Assembly: GCF_001662875.1 (NCBI RefSeq)
Contig: NZ_JPVZ01000004.1
Coordinates: forward strand, 186,001 to 250,000
Direction: 5' to 3'
DNA length: 64,000 nucleotides
Source of the DNA: Thalassospira tepidiphila MCCC 1A03514
Lineage (GTDB): Bacteria; Pseudomonadota; Alphaproteobacteria; Rhodospirillales; Thalassospiraceae
The number at the start of each line of letters is the position of its first letter. Position 1 is the stretch's first letter. The notes under the pieces were generated by a model. It worked only from the letters and a program-made list of their open reading frames with translations, was not told where the DNA came from and did no database searches. This document shows positions 47,384 to 55,982 of this stretch, piece after piece. The translations under genes and the position numbers were made by a program.

Positions 47384-47800
47384 TCAGACGATGCCCGCAT
47401 CCTCAAGTGCGCGGGCGACATTGTCATGCATCACCCATGTCCAGTCCTCACCATCACTTTGCGTTCCCTCGGCAAGGGTGAATATCGCCGCCAAATAATC
47501 ACTGACATCACTCTTGCACATCGGAAGGTCTGCTGCGGCCGCAATCTTGGCGGCAAGCCGGCCATACTTCTTATTCCCAATACGGCATCCGAAATGCCCG
47601 ACGGTCTCGGCCAGCTTCAGCCCGGTAATCTTGCGCCCCGGCGCTTTGGCGTGCGCACGCAGCATATCACGTTCGCAGCTCGACATTTCTATTTCGGCCA
47701 AGGCCCGGACATAGTCCTCAGGCCGTCCGATATGCGGGGCAAGTGCCGTGTCACCGCCTCTGGCGCGGGTCGCGTCATCCCGGTTGATCATTTCAAACAT
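47384..47800 (-). CDS. Small protein of unknown function, possible winged-helix domain
   Basis: A 138-aa protein starting after a strong GGGAGG site (7-nt spacing). Residues about 42-85 (SSCERDMLRAHAKAPGRKIT, then GLKLAETVGHFG and NKKYGRLAAKI) resemble a small winged-helix module that I recall from standalone regulators and HNH-linked proteins. The end (WTWVMHDNVARALEDAGIV) is also typical of that group. I infer a DNA-binding or adaptor role with low certainty. It stands alone between the ECF41 unit and cfa. Confidence 0.6.
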   Translation of the reverse strand: MFEMINRDDATRARGGDTALAPHIGRPEDYVRALAEIEMSSCERDMLRAHAKAPGRKITGLKLAETVGHFGCRIGNKKYGRLAAKIAAAADLPMCKSDVSDYLAAIFTLAEGTQSDGEDWTWVMHDNVARALEDAGIV

Positions 47801-47985
47801 GTCGTTTCCTCCCGACTGAATGACCGGTATGTCGCTTTTCACATCTGTCGTGCCGGTCCATCACGCGATGTGGCTTGGTTAGAAGGCACGTCTTTGATCT
47901 TCTTTGTTTTGATTTTGATTTGCAGTCATGCGGTGCATTTCGCCGCAACAGGGTCGCACGGCTCTTTATTGAATATGGGAAGCAG

Positions 47986-48029
47986 CAAGCAGAAAACAAA
48001 CAGGGCGGGAAACCATCGCTCCCCGCCCT
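47986..48029 (-). terminator. Terminator after cfa
   Basis: On the minus strand AGGGCGGG and CCCGCCCT pair across a 12-nt loop and are followed by GTTTGTTTTCTGCTT. Confidence 0.8.
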
Positions 48030-48044
48030 CTATCATTGCGACCC

Positions 48045-49280
48045 TCAGGCATATTCAAAGCCCGGCTTGGTAAAGACGAACTGGCCGACCCGCATGCCGC
48101 CGCCGCCCTCGCCCGCATCAAAGGCATTGATGCATCCGGCCAGATAGAATTCCCACATGCGTTTGAATTCTTCGTCGTACTTTTCAGGGTCAAGTTCATC
48201 GGCGACTTTGCGGAACCGATCGCGCCACGCAATCAGTGTCTGGGCGTAATTGCGACCGGCATGGAAGTTTGAGGCCTCTACCGTCAGGTTGGCATTTTCG
48301 GCGGCCTCGATCACTTCATGCACCGCCGGAATGTACCCGCCCGGGAAGATATATTTATCAATCCATGGCGAGGTAAACTCAGCCCGCGGCTTGATGATGG
48401 TATGGATCACGGCCCGCCCGCCGGCCTTCAGAAGCTCACTGACCTTTTCGAAATAGGTTTTGAACTGATGGCGACCGACATGTTCAAACATGCCAACCGA
48501 TACCACGCGGTCATACTTCCCGGCATTGGCATCGGCAAACAGCCGATAATCCAGCAGGTGGTAATCAAGCCCCGCCTTCATATTGCCGCCCATCTCCGAA
48601 CGTTTTTCCTGCGCCCAGTTATATTGTTCGGTCGAAAGCGTGATGCCATGCACCTCTGCCCCGGTTTCACGGTGGATAAAGCGGCTTAAACCGCCCCAGC
48701 CGCAACCGATATCGACCACGCGCAGGCCCGGCTCATTGATCTTGAGACGCTGAGTGGTCAGGCTCATTTTGCGATGCTGGGCTTCTTCAAGGGTCTGGGC
48801 CCCATCATCCCAGAAGGCACATGAATATTGCATCTCCGGATCAAGGAACCGGGTGTAAAGATCATTGCCGATATCATAGTGATGGCGCACGCGGTGTGAG
48901 GCGGCCCTGACCGATGTGAACTGCCCGATCTGGAATTTCAGCGCCTGCAGCTTTTCAATAAAGCTGCCAAACCCGCTGGTCGAATGCCCGCCTTCGAAAT
49001 TAAGACGCAGCACCTTGATCAGGTCCTCCATCTCGCAGTTCACAAGGTCGAACCCGCCATGCATGAAGGCTTCGCCAAAGCCCGGGTCCGGGCTCAGTGC
49101 CATTTTAAGTGTGTTGGTCCAATCCGGGACGGTCATACCCGCCCGCGGCTCTGATCCATCTCCCAGCACGATTTCGTGCTTGTCATCCACACGGAATACC
49201 AAGGTCCCGCGCGTGACATGTTCCCGAAAGAAATCGAGAACCTTTTTCTGTGTCCAATCCAAACTCATCGGGTACGTCAT
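48045..49280 (-). CDS. cfa: Cyclopropane-fatty-acyl-phospholipid synthase
   Basis: A 411-aa SAM methyltransferase that adds a methylene bridge to unsaturated acyl chains in membrane lipids. The SAM motif is VVDIGCGWGGLSRF; HHYDIGNDLYTRFLDPEMQYSC and YIFPGGYIP are diagnostic for Cfa. A glutamate in VSVGMFEHVG holds the catalytic bicarbonate region. The ATG at 49280 has AAGGA 6 nt upstream. Such genes often respond to stationary phase or acid stress. Confidence 0.93.
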   Translation of the reverse strand: MTYPMSLDWTQKKVLDFFREHVTRGTLVFRVDDKHEIVLGDGSEPRAGMTVPDWTNTLKMALSPDPGFGEAFMHGGFDLVNCEMEDLIKVLRLNFEGGHSTSGFGSFIEKLQALKFQIGQFTSVRAASHRVRHHYDIGNDLYTRFLDPEMQYSCAFWDDGAQTLEEAQHRKMSLTTQRLKINEPGLRVVDIGCGWGGLSRFIHRETGAEVHGITLSTEQYNWAQEKRSEMGGNMKAGLDYHLLDYRLFADANAGKYDRVVSVGMFEHVGRHQFKTYFEKVSELLKAGGRAVIHTIIKPRAEFTSPWIDKYIFPGGYIPAVHEVIEAAENANLTVEASNFHAGRNYAQTLIAWRDRFRKVADELDPEKYDEEFKRMWEFYLAGCINAFDAGEGGGGMRVGQFVFTKPGFEYA

Positions 49281-49717
49281 TGGCCGTCCTTTTGATAAAA
49301 GTCCGAATAGTGATCGCCCCATATGCAGCAATGCCGCATATCTGTAATGAACCCGTGATCAGGATCGTTTTGTCTGGCCGTCCGGAGGATCCTCAGGTGG
49401 TCACATTGGTGGCTTGGACGCCAACCAGGCAGAAATTCAGAAATCAACCTGGCAAGATGCAAAACGTTTCTGATTTCAGGTTCGCTACATGAACCCCTTT
49501 GGTAATTCTGCCAGATTTTTCTGCGATCTCAAGTAGTAATCATGATCACATTGGCAACGACATGCTTGCGCAATCGCCGAGAAACCCTTACATCTCGCCG
49601 CAGATTATCAGACATTACCCAAAGGCATGGTCGCTGCGTCATCCGTTGTCGCACGGGGTTTTCCCGTTCCGGCACCATTTTGATAACCATGCCGACAAGA
49701 CTGAAAGAGGCACCCTG
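49281..49717. other. 437-bp divergent gap between cfa and asd
   Basis: The gap must hold promoters for both divergent genes. A short inverted repeat ATATGC-N9-GCATAT lies at about 49320-49340, close to the cfa start. The open frame that extends asd upstream to 49499 is not convincing. No other gene or RNA was recognised. Confidence 0.45.
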
Positions 49718-50740
49718 ATGGGCTACAAAATCGCCGTTGTCGGCGCGACCGGAAATGTCGGGCGCGAGATGCTTAACACCCTTGCCGAACGCAAATTCCC
49801 GGCAGATGAAATCTTTGCGCTGGCATCGTCGAAATCCATCGGACGCACCGTGGGCTATGGCGAAGATGACGAGATCAGTGTTCTTGATGCCGCAACCTTT
49901 GATTTCTCAAAGGCCGATATCGCCCTGTTCTCGGCCGGTGGTGAAACCGCCAAGAAACTGGCCCCCAAGGCTGCCGAGGCAGGCTGCGTTGTCATCGACA
50001 ATTCCAGCTATTGGCGCATGGAACCGGGTGTTCCGCTGGTCGTGCCCGAGGTCAATGGCGATGCGCTGGCCGGATACGCCAAAAAGAACATCATCGCCAA
50101 CCCGAACTGCTCGACCATTCAGATGGTTCTGGCCCTTAAGCCGCTTCATGACATCGCAACGATCAAACGTATCGTTGTTGCGACCTATCAGTCGGTGTCG
50201 GGTGCCGGTCGTGCCGCCATGGACGAGTTGTTTAACCAGACCAAAGGCATCTATGTGAATGATCCGCCCAAGAAGGAGGAATTCACCAAACAGATCGCCT
50301 TTAACGTCATCCCGCATATCGACAATTTCATGGATGATGGTGCGACCCGCGAAGAATGGAAGATGTCGGTCGAGACCCGCAAAATTCTTGCGCCGGAAAT
50401 CGCAGTCCACGCCACCTGCGTACGCGTCCCGGTCTTTGTCGGCCATGGCGAAGCGGTGAATATCGAGTTCGAAAAACCGATCACGGTCGAAGAAGCCCGC
50501 AAGGCGATGAAAAACTTCCCCGGTGTTTCGGTTGTCGACTACCGTCAGGACGAAGGCTATGTCACCCCGCAGGAAGTCCAGGGCGAGGACAATGTCTTTG
50601 TCTCGCGCGTGCGTAAGGATCCGACCGTCGCAAACGGCCTGTCACTGTGGTGTGTTGGCGACAACCTGCGCAAGGGTGCTGCCCTCAATGCCGTTCAGAT
50701 TGCCGAAAAACTGGTCGCAGAATTCCTGCCGGAGAAATAA
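49718..50740 (+). CDS. asd: Aspartate-semialdehyde dehydrogenase
   Basis: A 340-aa NADPH enzyme making aspartate semialdehyde for lysine/DAP, threonine and methionine. The cofactor loop is VVGATGNVGREML; the catalytic cysteine lies in IIANPNCSTIQMV; QSVSGAGRAAMDEL and VPVFVGHGEAVNIEF complete the active site. The ATG at 49718 follows AGAGG. It supplies the pathway that also uses dapF, located about 26 kb upstream. Confidence 0.96.
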   Translation: MGYKIAVVGATGNVGREMLNTLAERKFPADEIFALASSKSIGRTVGYGEDDEISVLDAATFDFSKADIALFSAGGETAKKLAPKAAEAGCVVIDNSSYWRMEPGVPLVVPEVNGDALAGYAKKNIIANPNCSTIQMVLALKPLHDIATIKRIVVATYQSVSGAGRAAMDELFNQTKGIYVNDPPKKEEFTKQIAFNVIPHIDNFMDDGATREEWKMSVETRKILAPEIAVHATCVRVPVFVGHGEAVNIEFEKPITVEEARKAMKNFPGVSVVDYRQDEGYVTPQEVQGEDNVFVSRVRKDPTVANGLSLWCVGDNLRKGAALNAVQIAEKLVAEFLPEK

Positions 50741-50768
50741 TTCAAAGTCTGCATTCATTCACATAAGA

Positions 50769-50802
50769 AAGAACCCGCCTGAGAGGGCGGGTTCTTTTGT
50801 TT
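50769..50802. terminator. Bidirectional terminator after asd
   Basis: AAGAACCCGCC and GGCGGGTTCTT form a perfect stem with a short loop; T-runs follow on plus (TTGTTTTT) and on minus (TTCTT). It separates asd from the convergent hydroxy-acid locus. Confidence 0.88.
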
Positions 50803-50839
50803 TTGCTAACCGTCGTGGACTGAACCACAAGTGATGAGC

Positions 50840-51982
50840 CTAATGTGTCATCAGAATATCGGCCTCAATCTCGGACAGGGTAGTTTTCCCCAGAAGTCCA
50901 AGATCACGGTGCAATTCGCTTTTCAGGATCTCAACTGCCTGACTGACGCCACGTTCCCCGTCAACCACCGCTGCGTATAAGAACGGCCGCCCGACAAATA
51001 CAAATGCAGCCCCAAGGGCAAGTGCCTTAAGGATATCTGTCCCGCGCCTGAAGCCGCCATCGACCATAACCGGCATGTTGCCTGCAACCGACACTGCATT
51101 GGGTAAGACACGCATCGGCGAAACGGCTCCGTCAAGTTGCCGACCACCGTGGTTCGACAGGACGACGGCATCGCACCCAACTTTGGCAACTTCGCGTACA
51201 TCAGCAGCAGCCAAAACCCCTTTGACAATCAGCTTACCCTGCCAATGATCTCGAATCAGGCGCAAATGGTCCCAATTCAGGTGATCTTTTCTGCCGAAAT
51301 CACGCATGACATTGCGTGCCATGATCGGGGCACCGCGTGTCGCATAGGAATTTTCAAAATGTGGCATACCCTTTGTCATAAGGGTTCTCGCGAAAGTTCC
51401 CAAAACCCACCTAGGATGGGTGGCAAATTGCCACAGTGTTTTCGGGGTTAACCGCAAGGGTGTTGAAAACCCGGCTCTAAGGTTATTCTCGCGATTAGCC
51501 AGAACCGCGGTATCAACGGTCAAAACCAGCGTCTTGAAGCCGGTCCGCTTGACCCTGTCAACAAGAGCCAGGATTTTGTCGTCCTCGCCAGGAAGATAGG
51601 CCTGAAACCAGCTATCTGGATTGGCCTCATGAACCGCTTCCATCGGGGTCAATGATGATCCACTGAGCACCATCGGAATATTGTGGCTGGCCGCTGCACG
51701 GGTAAGCGCGTGATCACCGTCGTAGGCCATCAAGGCCGATATCCCCATCGGGGCAATACCAAACGGCGCGTCATAGGTCTTGCCCAGCAGATCGCACGAA
51801 ATGGATCGCCCTGACACGCCCCGCAAAACCCTGGGCACAAAACCCCATTTGCCGAAAACATCCCGGTTGTCACGCAGCGACGAAGACGTTTCAGCAGCAC
51901 TTGAGATATAGGTAAATAGAGGATGCGGGAGGCGGCTTTTTGCAGCCGCCTCAAAATCATCCAGACAAAGATATCTGCTCAT
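50840..51982 (-). CDS. FMN-dependent alpha-hydroxy-acid oxidase/dehydrogenase (LldD-like)
   Basis: A 380-aa TIM-barrel flavoenzyme. The catalytic histidine lies in VLSNHGGRQLDGA, with arginine just after; other motifs are PFGIAPMGISALM, LTVDTAVLANRENN and VMVDGGFRRGTDILKAL. The family oxidises L-lactate, glycolate, mandelate or related 2-hydroxy acids to 2-oxo acids. Its start overlaps the tctA stop by 4 nt, so it is the last gene of the transporter operon and probably acts on the imported acid or a metabolite of it. Confidence 0.9.
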   Translation of the reverse strand: MSRYLCLDDFEAAAKSRLPHPLFTYISSAAETSSSLRDNRDVFGKWGFVPRVLRGVSGRSISCDLLGKTYDAPFGIAPMGISALMAYDGDHALTRAAASHNIPMVLSGSSLTPMEAVHEANPDSWFQAYLPGEDDKILALVDRVKRTGFKTLVLTVDTAVLANRENNLRAGFSTPLRLTPKTLWQFATHPRWVLGTFARTLMTKGMPHFENSYATRGAPIMARNVMRDFGRKDHLNWDHLRLIRDHWQGKLIVKGVLAAADVREVAKVGCDAVVLSNHGGRQLDGAVSPMRVLPNAVSVAGNMPVMVDGGFRRGTDILKALALGAAFVFVGRPFLYAAVVDGERGVSQAVEILKSELHRDLGLLGKTTLSEIEADILMTH

Positions 51983-53490
51983 TTTGCAGAATCATCTTCC
52001 GATTTCCGTTTGCGGATCACGCGCATGACAAGCGGTCCGACAATAACTGATACGGTAACGGCGATGATGATCTGGCTCGTGCCGTTCTGCCACAGTGTCG
52101 ACCAGTCATTCCGGCCAATTCGAAGCGCAAGACGCAGGTTCTCTTCGGCAAAACTGCCAAGAATGAGACCGAGAACCACGGGCGGCAGCGGGAATTTCAG
52201 CTTGTCCATGAAATAACCGACCACCCCGAAGCCAAGCGTCAGGTAGACATCAAACATTCGTCCGTTGATGGAATACACACCGATAAAGACAAGTGCGATG
52301 ATAATCGCGCCAAGCATCGGGCGCGGAAGACGCAAAACCTGAGCAAAGCTGTTGGTAGCAAGTGACCCGCCAAGGAATATCAGAAGGATTGCCCCGAACA
52401 GGAACTGCCACATAAAGCCGAAGACCAGGTCAGGATTGTCGCGGAACAACATCGGTCCGGGCTGCAAGCCGTGGATAAGCAAGCCGCCAAGCATAACAGC
52501 AGCAACAGACGTTCCCGGAACACCCAAAGTCAGGGCGGGGATCATGGCCGATGCGGTGTCGGCATTGTTCGCGGTTTCGGCCGCGGCAACGCCTTCTGGT
52601 TCGCCGTTACCCCACGCCTTGGGGTTTTTTGATGCCCGACGTGCTTCGTTATAGCTAAGGAACGCAGCCATAGAGCCACCTGCTCCGGGCAGGATACCGA
52701 TCAGCACCCCGATCACACTGGAACGCAGCCATGTTTTCCAGAAACCAAGCATACTTGGGATGGCTTTCCAGATACTGCCAGTACCCAGATTAAACTTGCC
52801 CTTCACTGTCTCGAAATCAGCATTTTCCAGAAGATCAATTGCCGGCGGCAAGGCATAAAGCCCAACCAGCAAGACAACGATATTGATCCCGTCAAGCAGT
52901 TCAAGATGATCAAAGGTCAGTCGCTCGTAACCGGTGATCGTATCCGAACCGACAACGGAAACCGTGACACCGAAAGCGGCACTGATCAGCCCCTTGATCG
53001 GATCGCCGCCCAGAAGGAAGACAATTGACGACAGACCAAACACCGCGACCCAGAAAATCTCGGCAGGCCCGAAAAGCAGGGTCACCTTCGAGAGTGGCGG
53101 TGCCAGCAACATAAGAACAATTGCCGATGCAATTCCGCCGATGGCCGAAGAAACAACCGCGACCTGAAGCGCAAAACCCCCGCGGCCTGACTGCGCCATC
53201 GGGTAACCATCAAAACTGGTCGCAACAGCGGCCGGCGTGCCAGGAATGCGCAACAATACTGCCGGGATCGCCCCGCCATACATTGCGCCGTTATATATCC
53301 CGGCCATCATGCCAAGTGCGACCAACGGATCAAGGCCGAAGGTAAACGGGATCAAAACCGAAATCGCCATCGTGGCGCTCAGCCCCGGAAGTGCACCAAC
53401 GCAAATCCCGGCGATAACGCCAACGACAACGGAAAGAACATTGGCCCAACCCAGAACATTCGGCAGAGCATCAATCAAATTCGCATACAT
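51979..53490 (-). CDS. Tripartite tricarboxylate transporter, large permease TctA
   Basis: A 503-aa membrane protein with about 12 helices. The TctA signature GALPGLSATMAISVLIPFTFGL is near the N-terminus (residues about 33-54), with GILPGAGGSMAAFLSYNEARR as the second repeat. TctA with TctB moves carboxylates delivered by the periplasmic TctC, using an ion gradient. It lies 15 nt after tctB and is coupled to the hydroxy-acid oxidase gene. Confidence 0.94.
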   Translation of the reverse strand: MYANLIDALPNVLGWANVLSVVVGVIAGICVGALPGLSATMAISVLIPFTFGLDPLVALGMMAGIYNGAMYGGAIPAVLLRIPGTPAAVATSFDGYPMAQSGRGGFALQVAVVSSAIGGIASAIVLMLLAPPLSKVTLLFGPAEIFWVAVFGLSSIVFLLGGDPIKGLISAAFGVTVSVVGSDTITGYERLTFDHLELLDGINIVVLLVGLYALPPAIDLLENADFETVKGKFNLGTGSIWKAIPSMLGFWKTWLRSSVIGVLIGILPGAGGSMAAFLSYNEARRASKNPKAWGNGEPEGVAAAETANNADTASAMIPALTLGVPGTSVAAVMLGGLLIHGLQPGPMLFRDNPDLVFGFMWQFLFGAILLIFLGGSLATNSFAQVLRLPRPMLGAIIIALVFIGVYSINGRMFDVYLTLGFGVVGYFMDKLKFPLPPVVLGLILGSFAEENLRLALRIGRNDWSTLWQNGTSQIIIAVTVSVIVGPLVMRVIRKRKSEDDSAK

Positions 53491-53505
53491 AAAGGCTCTC
53501 CGGCG

Positions 53506-53961
53506 TCAGGACTGGAAGAATTCTGGCGGAAGGCTCTGGTTCATCAGAACCAGGAAGATCAATGCGATGCCGCCAACAAAAATCAGCGTCGCAAGGGCAA
53601 TACCCTTGGGATTGCGATAGCCAAAAAGCCAGGCGACCGCAGGCAGCATGATTAATGTCGAGGTGTAAAAGCCGATTGTCGCAACAGCCAGAACGTAGAG
53701 TCCGACACAAAACACCACGAGCAGAAACCGCGGTAACGAGGAAAAGACCGGCTTGACCCCGATGGCCTCGCTCCGGATCAGATTACGCACAATCATCAAC
53801 ACCGAAAGCGCGATAATCGTGCTGAGCATCGCCACCGGCAACAATGCGCTCATTTCGGGCATGTCGGTAACTTTGGTGAGGAGCCACGCACAGGCAGCAA
53901 TCATTACAACACCGGCAATGTTGTCAGGTTGCAATATGCGTGAACCGATTTGGTTCGTCAT
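53506..53961 (-). CDS. Tripartite tricarboxylate transporter, small permease TctB
   Basis: A 151-aa membrane protein with four helices, the normal TctB size. The start is placed at the ATG at 53961, leaving a cytoplasmic lead MTNQIGSRILQPDNIAG before the first helix; a longer frame to 54111 would cross the hairpin downstream of tctC. Ribosome site is weak (GAGACC). Confidence 0.88.
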   Translation of the reverse strand: MTNQIGSRILQPDNIAGVVMIAACAWLLTKVTDMPEMSALLPVAMLSTIIALSVLMIVRNLIRSEAIGVKPVFSSLPRFLLVVFCVGLYVLAVATIGFYTSTLIMLPAVAWLFGYRNPKGIALATLIFVGGIALIFLVLMNQSLPPEFFQS

Positions 53962-54076
53962 TTTGCTGGTCTCGACTGATTTGAACCCGAATGCTTGGTC
54001 ATGTGGATCCGACGGGTAGTATTGATCCCGTCTGGTGCAAGACAAATGACGCAATTCAGGTCTGTTTTGGGAAATC

Positions 54077-54105
54077 GCCAAAGAGGCACATCGCACCTCT
54101 TTGGC
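54077..54105 (-). repeat. Perfect 10-bp hairpin between tctC and tctB
   Basis: GCCAAAGAGG and CCTCTTTGGC pair across a 9-nt loop. On the minus strand it lies just after the tctC stop and is followed by GATTTCCC, not a T-run. It probably protects the tctC mRNA end so that binding protein exceeds permease. Confidence 0.65.
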
Positions 54106-54138
54106 TGTCATCGTGGAACCTTAATCTACCTCGAAGGA

Positions 54139-55089
54139 TTACTTCCAGGGAGTGGTTTCCCAAACCGATTTGGCGAAGTCATACTGTTCCTGATTAAGCG
54201 CCTTGAAGTCGTCGCCAAGAGTCAGTTTCACCGGATTACCAGATGCAAGCATCGCCTTAGAGAACTCAGGATCATCATATGCCTTCTGGAAGGCATCCAG
54301 AAGTTTGCCACGTACATCTTCTGGTAGATTTAGCGGTGCGACAAAGCCACGAAGAGAACCGTTTACAACGTTTACTCCCTGCTCGGTAAAGGTCGGAATG
54401 TCATCTGCTAGGCTTGAACGCTCCTCGGTGGCAACACCAAGGATGTTGAGCTCTTCGCGGAAGCCGAGAACTTCCGAAAGGTTGAAGATGCCCATAGCAA
54501 CATGACCACCCATCACAGCGGTACGTGCCGGTGCGGATCCCTTGAACGGCGCAATGGTGAATTCAGCACCGCTGCCATTTTGCAGGCGCATCAGGAAGAA
54601 GTGGTCATCCCCGCCCAGGCTCGACATGCCAACGGTGATTGCACCCGGATCTGCCTTGGCAGCAGTCATCAGCTTTTCCATGGTGTCGAGCTTGCTGTCC
54701 TTTGCAGTCACGATCACGTTCGGATCGTCAACGACGTTGGCAAGATAGGTGAAGCTGTCGGCGGAATAATCAGCCTTGCGGTCAAGCGTACGAGCCATCA
54801 TGCCCGGCAGGTTGAAGGTGCCAAGCGTGTAGCCGTCCGGATCAGCATTGGCAACTTCGGTCACACCGATCTGGCCACTTGCGCCGGGCATGTTTTTGAC
54901 AACAACCGTGGCACCATCAACCAGATAACGCTCAAGGAACGGTGCAACCGTACGTGCCATAACGTCGGTACCACCACCGGCGGAATAACCGACGATGATT
55001 TCGATTTTCTTTTCCGGATATTCTGCATGCGCGTTGGATGCAAAAGCAGCAACAAGGCACGCAGATGCAATAATCGTTTTGAATTTCAT
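54139..55089 (-). CDS. Tripartite tricarboxylate transporter substrate-binding protein TctC
   Basis: A 316-aa periplasmic protein with a signal peptide (MKFKTIIASACLVAAFASNAHA, shown here as residues 1-22). The mature part begins EYPEKKIEIIVGYSAGGGTD, the Bug/TctC signature with its carboxylate-binding loop. Family members bind organic acids such as citrate or hydroxy-acids. In this locus the ligand is probably a 2-hydroxy or branched dicarboxylate, from the neighbouring enzymes. Confidence 0.93.
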   Translation of the reverse strand: MKFKTIIASACLVAAFASNAHAEYPEKKIEIIVGYSAGGGTDVMARTVAPFLERYLVDGATVVVKNMPGASGQIGVTEVANADPDGYTLGTFNLPGMMARTLDRKADYSADSFTYLANVVDDPNVIVTAKDSKLDTMEKLMTAAKADPGAITVGMSSLGGDDHFFLMRLQNGSGAEFTIAPFKGSAPARTAVMGGHVAMGIFNLSEVLGFREELNILGVATEERSSLADDIPTFTEQGVNVVNGSLRGFVAPLNLPEDVRGKLLDAFQKAYDDPEFSKAMLASGNPVKLTLGDDFKALNQEQYDFAKSVWETTPWK

Positions 55090-55296
55090 TTTGGTTTCCT
55101 CCCGATTGATTAATTCAACCCTACATCACGAATTTTTATTTATGAAAGTGAATATAAGTTCATTCTTTCAACAGTTTTTCTTATTTTATGATGCAGGCAT
55201 TTTCGCTCTACATATGAGACATCATTGACATCTCTTGATCTTGGCACCCTGAACAATTCATAAATGCCAAATACTTAACGCACTTCAAACTCGAAA
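55090..55296. other. AT-rich 207-bp gap between the RraA-like gene and tctC
   Basis: Much lower GC than its surroundings. It contains an imperfect dyad near 55144-55170 (GAAAGTGAAT with ATTCTTTC) and several TTGACA-like or TATA-like hexamers. It probably holds a second promoter, so tctCBA may be expressed apart from the two enzyme genes. Confidence 0.4.
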
Positions 55297-55977
55297 TCAG
55301 GCTGATATGATCTCGACACCTGCGGCAGCCAGCGCCTTGTCGACCCAAGAACGGTCGTTGGTGCGTTCTTTAATCTGCTGCATCTGACGCTCTTCGGCGG
55401 CCTGCTTCGCCAAGGTGGCCTCAAGGACGGTTTCGGCGTCGTTGACCGGCACTGCCAAAACACCATCAGAATCACCCAGGACAAGATCACCGGCTTCAAT
55501 GACCATGCCATCAATCGAGATGGTCGCGTTGATCTCACCTGGCCCGAACTTGTAAGGGCCGCGATGGGTAACCCCGACCGCATAAGTTGGCAGATTGACG
55601 CTTCTGAACGCATCAAGGTCGCGCAGGCTGCCATACAGAACAAAGCCGGCAACGCCGCGGTTGATCGCATGTGCGAGCATCAGCTCACCCATCAGCGCAT
55701 TGTTCAGATCCCCCCCGCCATCAACAACGATGACGTCGCCGGGCTCTGCAATATCAATGGCCTTGTGCAGCATCAGATTGTCACCAGGACGGCATTTGAC
55801 CGTAAGTGCCGGACCGGCAAGAACACCATCGGTGTGCATCGGACGCAGGTTGGTACCGCCCGCATATAGACGGCTCATGCAATCGCTAACATTGGCGACC
55901 GGCAAGACGCGGAACTTTTCCACCAGCTCTGCCGAGATTCTGTGTTTACGTGGAAAAATACGATTTCCGACAGTCAT
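55297..55977 (-). CDS. RraA-like aldolase (4-hydroxy-4-methyl-2-oxoglutarate aldolase family)
   Basis: A 226-aa protein of the RraA/HMG-aldolase family. It keeps the aldolase features: VIVVDGGGDLNNALMGELM, then GVAGFVLYGSLRDLDAF, whose Arg-Asp pair corresponds to the metal and substrate site of HMG aldolase. True RraA inhibitors of RNase E lack the catalytic context; in this operon an aldolase is more likely. It would cleave a 4-hydroxy-2-oxo acid to pyruvate plus another oxo acid. The ATG at 55977 suits AAAGG 9 nt upstream; a GTG at 55986 overlaps the preceding stop. Confidence 0.82.
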   Translation of the reverse strand: MTVGNRIFPRKHRISAELVEKFRVLPVANVSDCMSRLYAGGTNLRPMHTDGVLAGPALTVKCRPGDNLMLHKAIDIAEPGDVIVVDGGGDLNNALMGELMLAHAINRGVAGFVLYGSLRDLDAFRSVNLPTYAVGVTHRGPYKFGPGEINATISIDGMVIEAGDLVLGDSDGVLAVPVNDAETVLEATLAKQAAEERQMQQIKERTNDRSWVDKALAAAGVEIISA

Positions 55978-55982
55978 TCTGC

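Noticed and set aside
55297..55977. RNase E inhibitor RraA
   Set aside because: The family name is shared, but the aldolase-type Arg-Asp site and the catabolic operon favour an aldolase.
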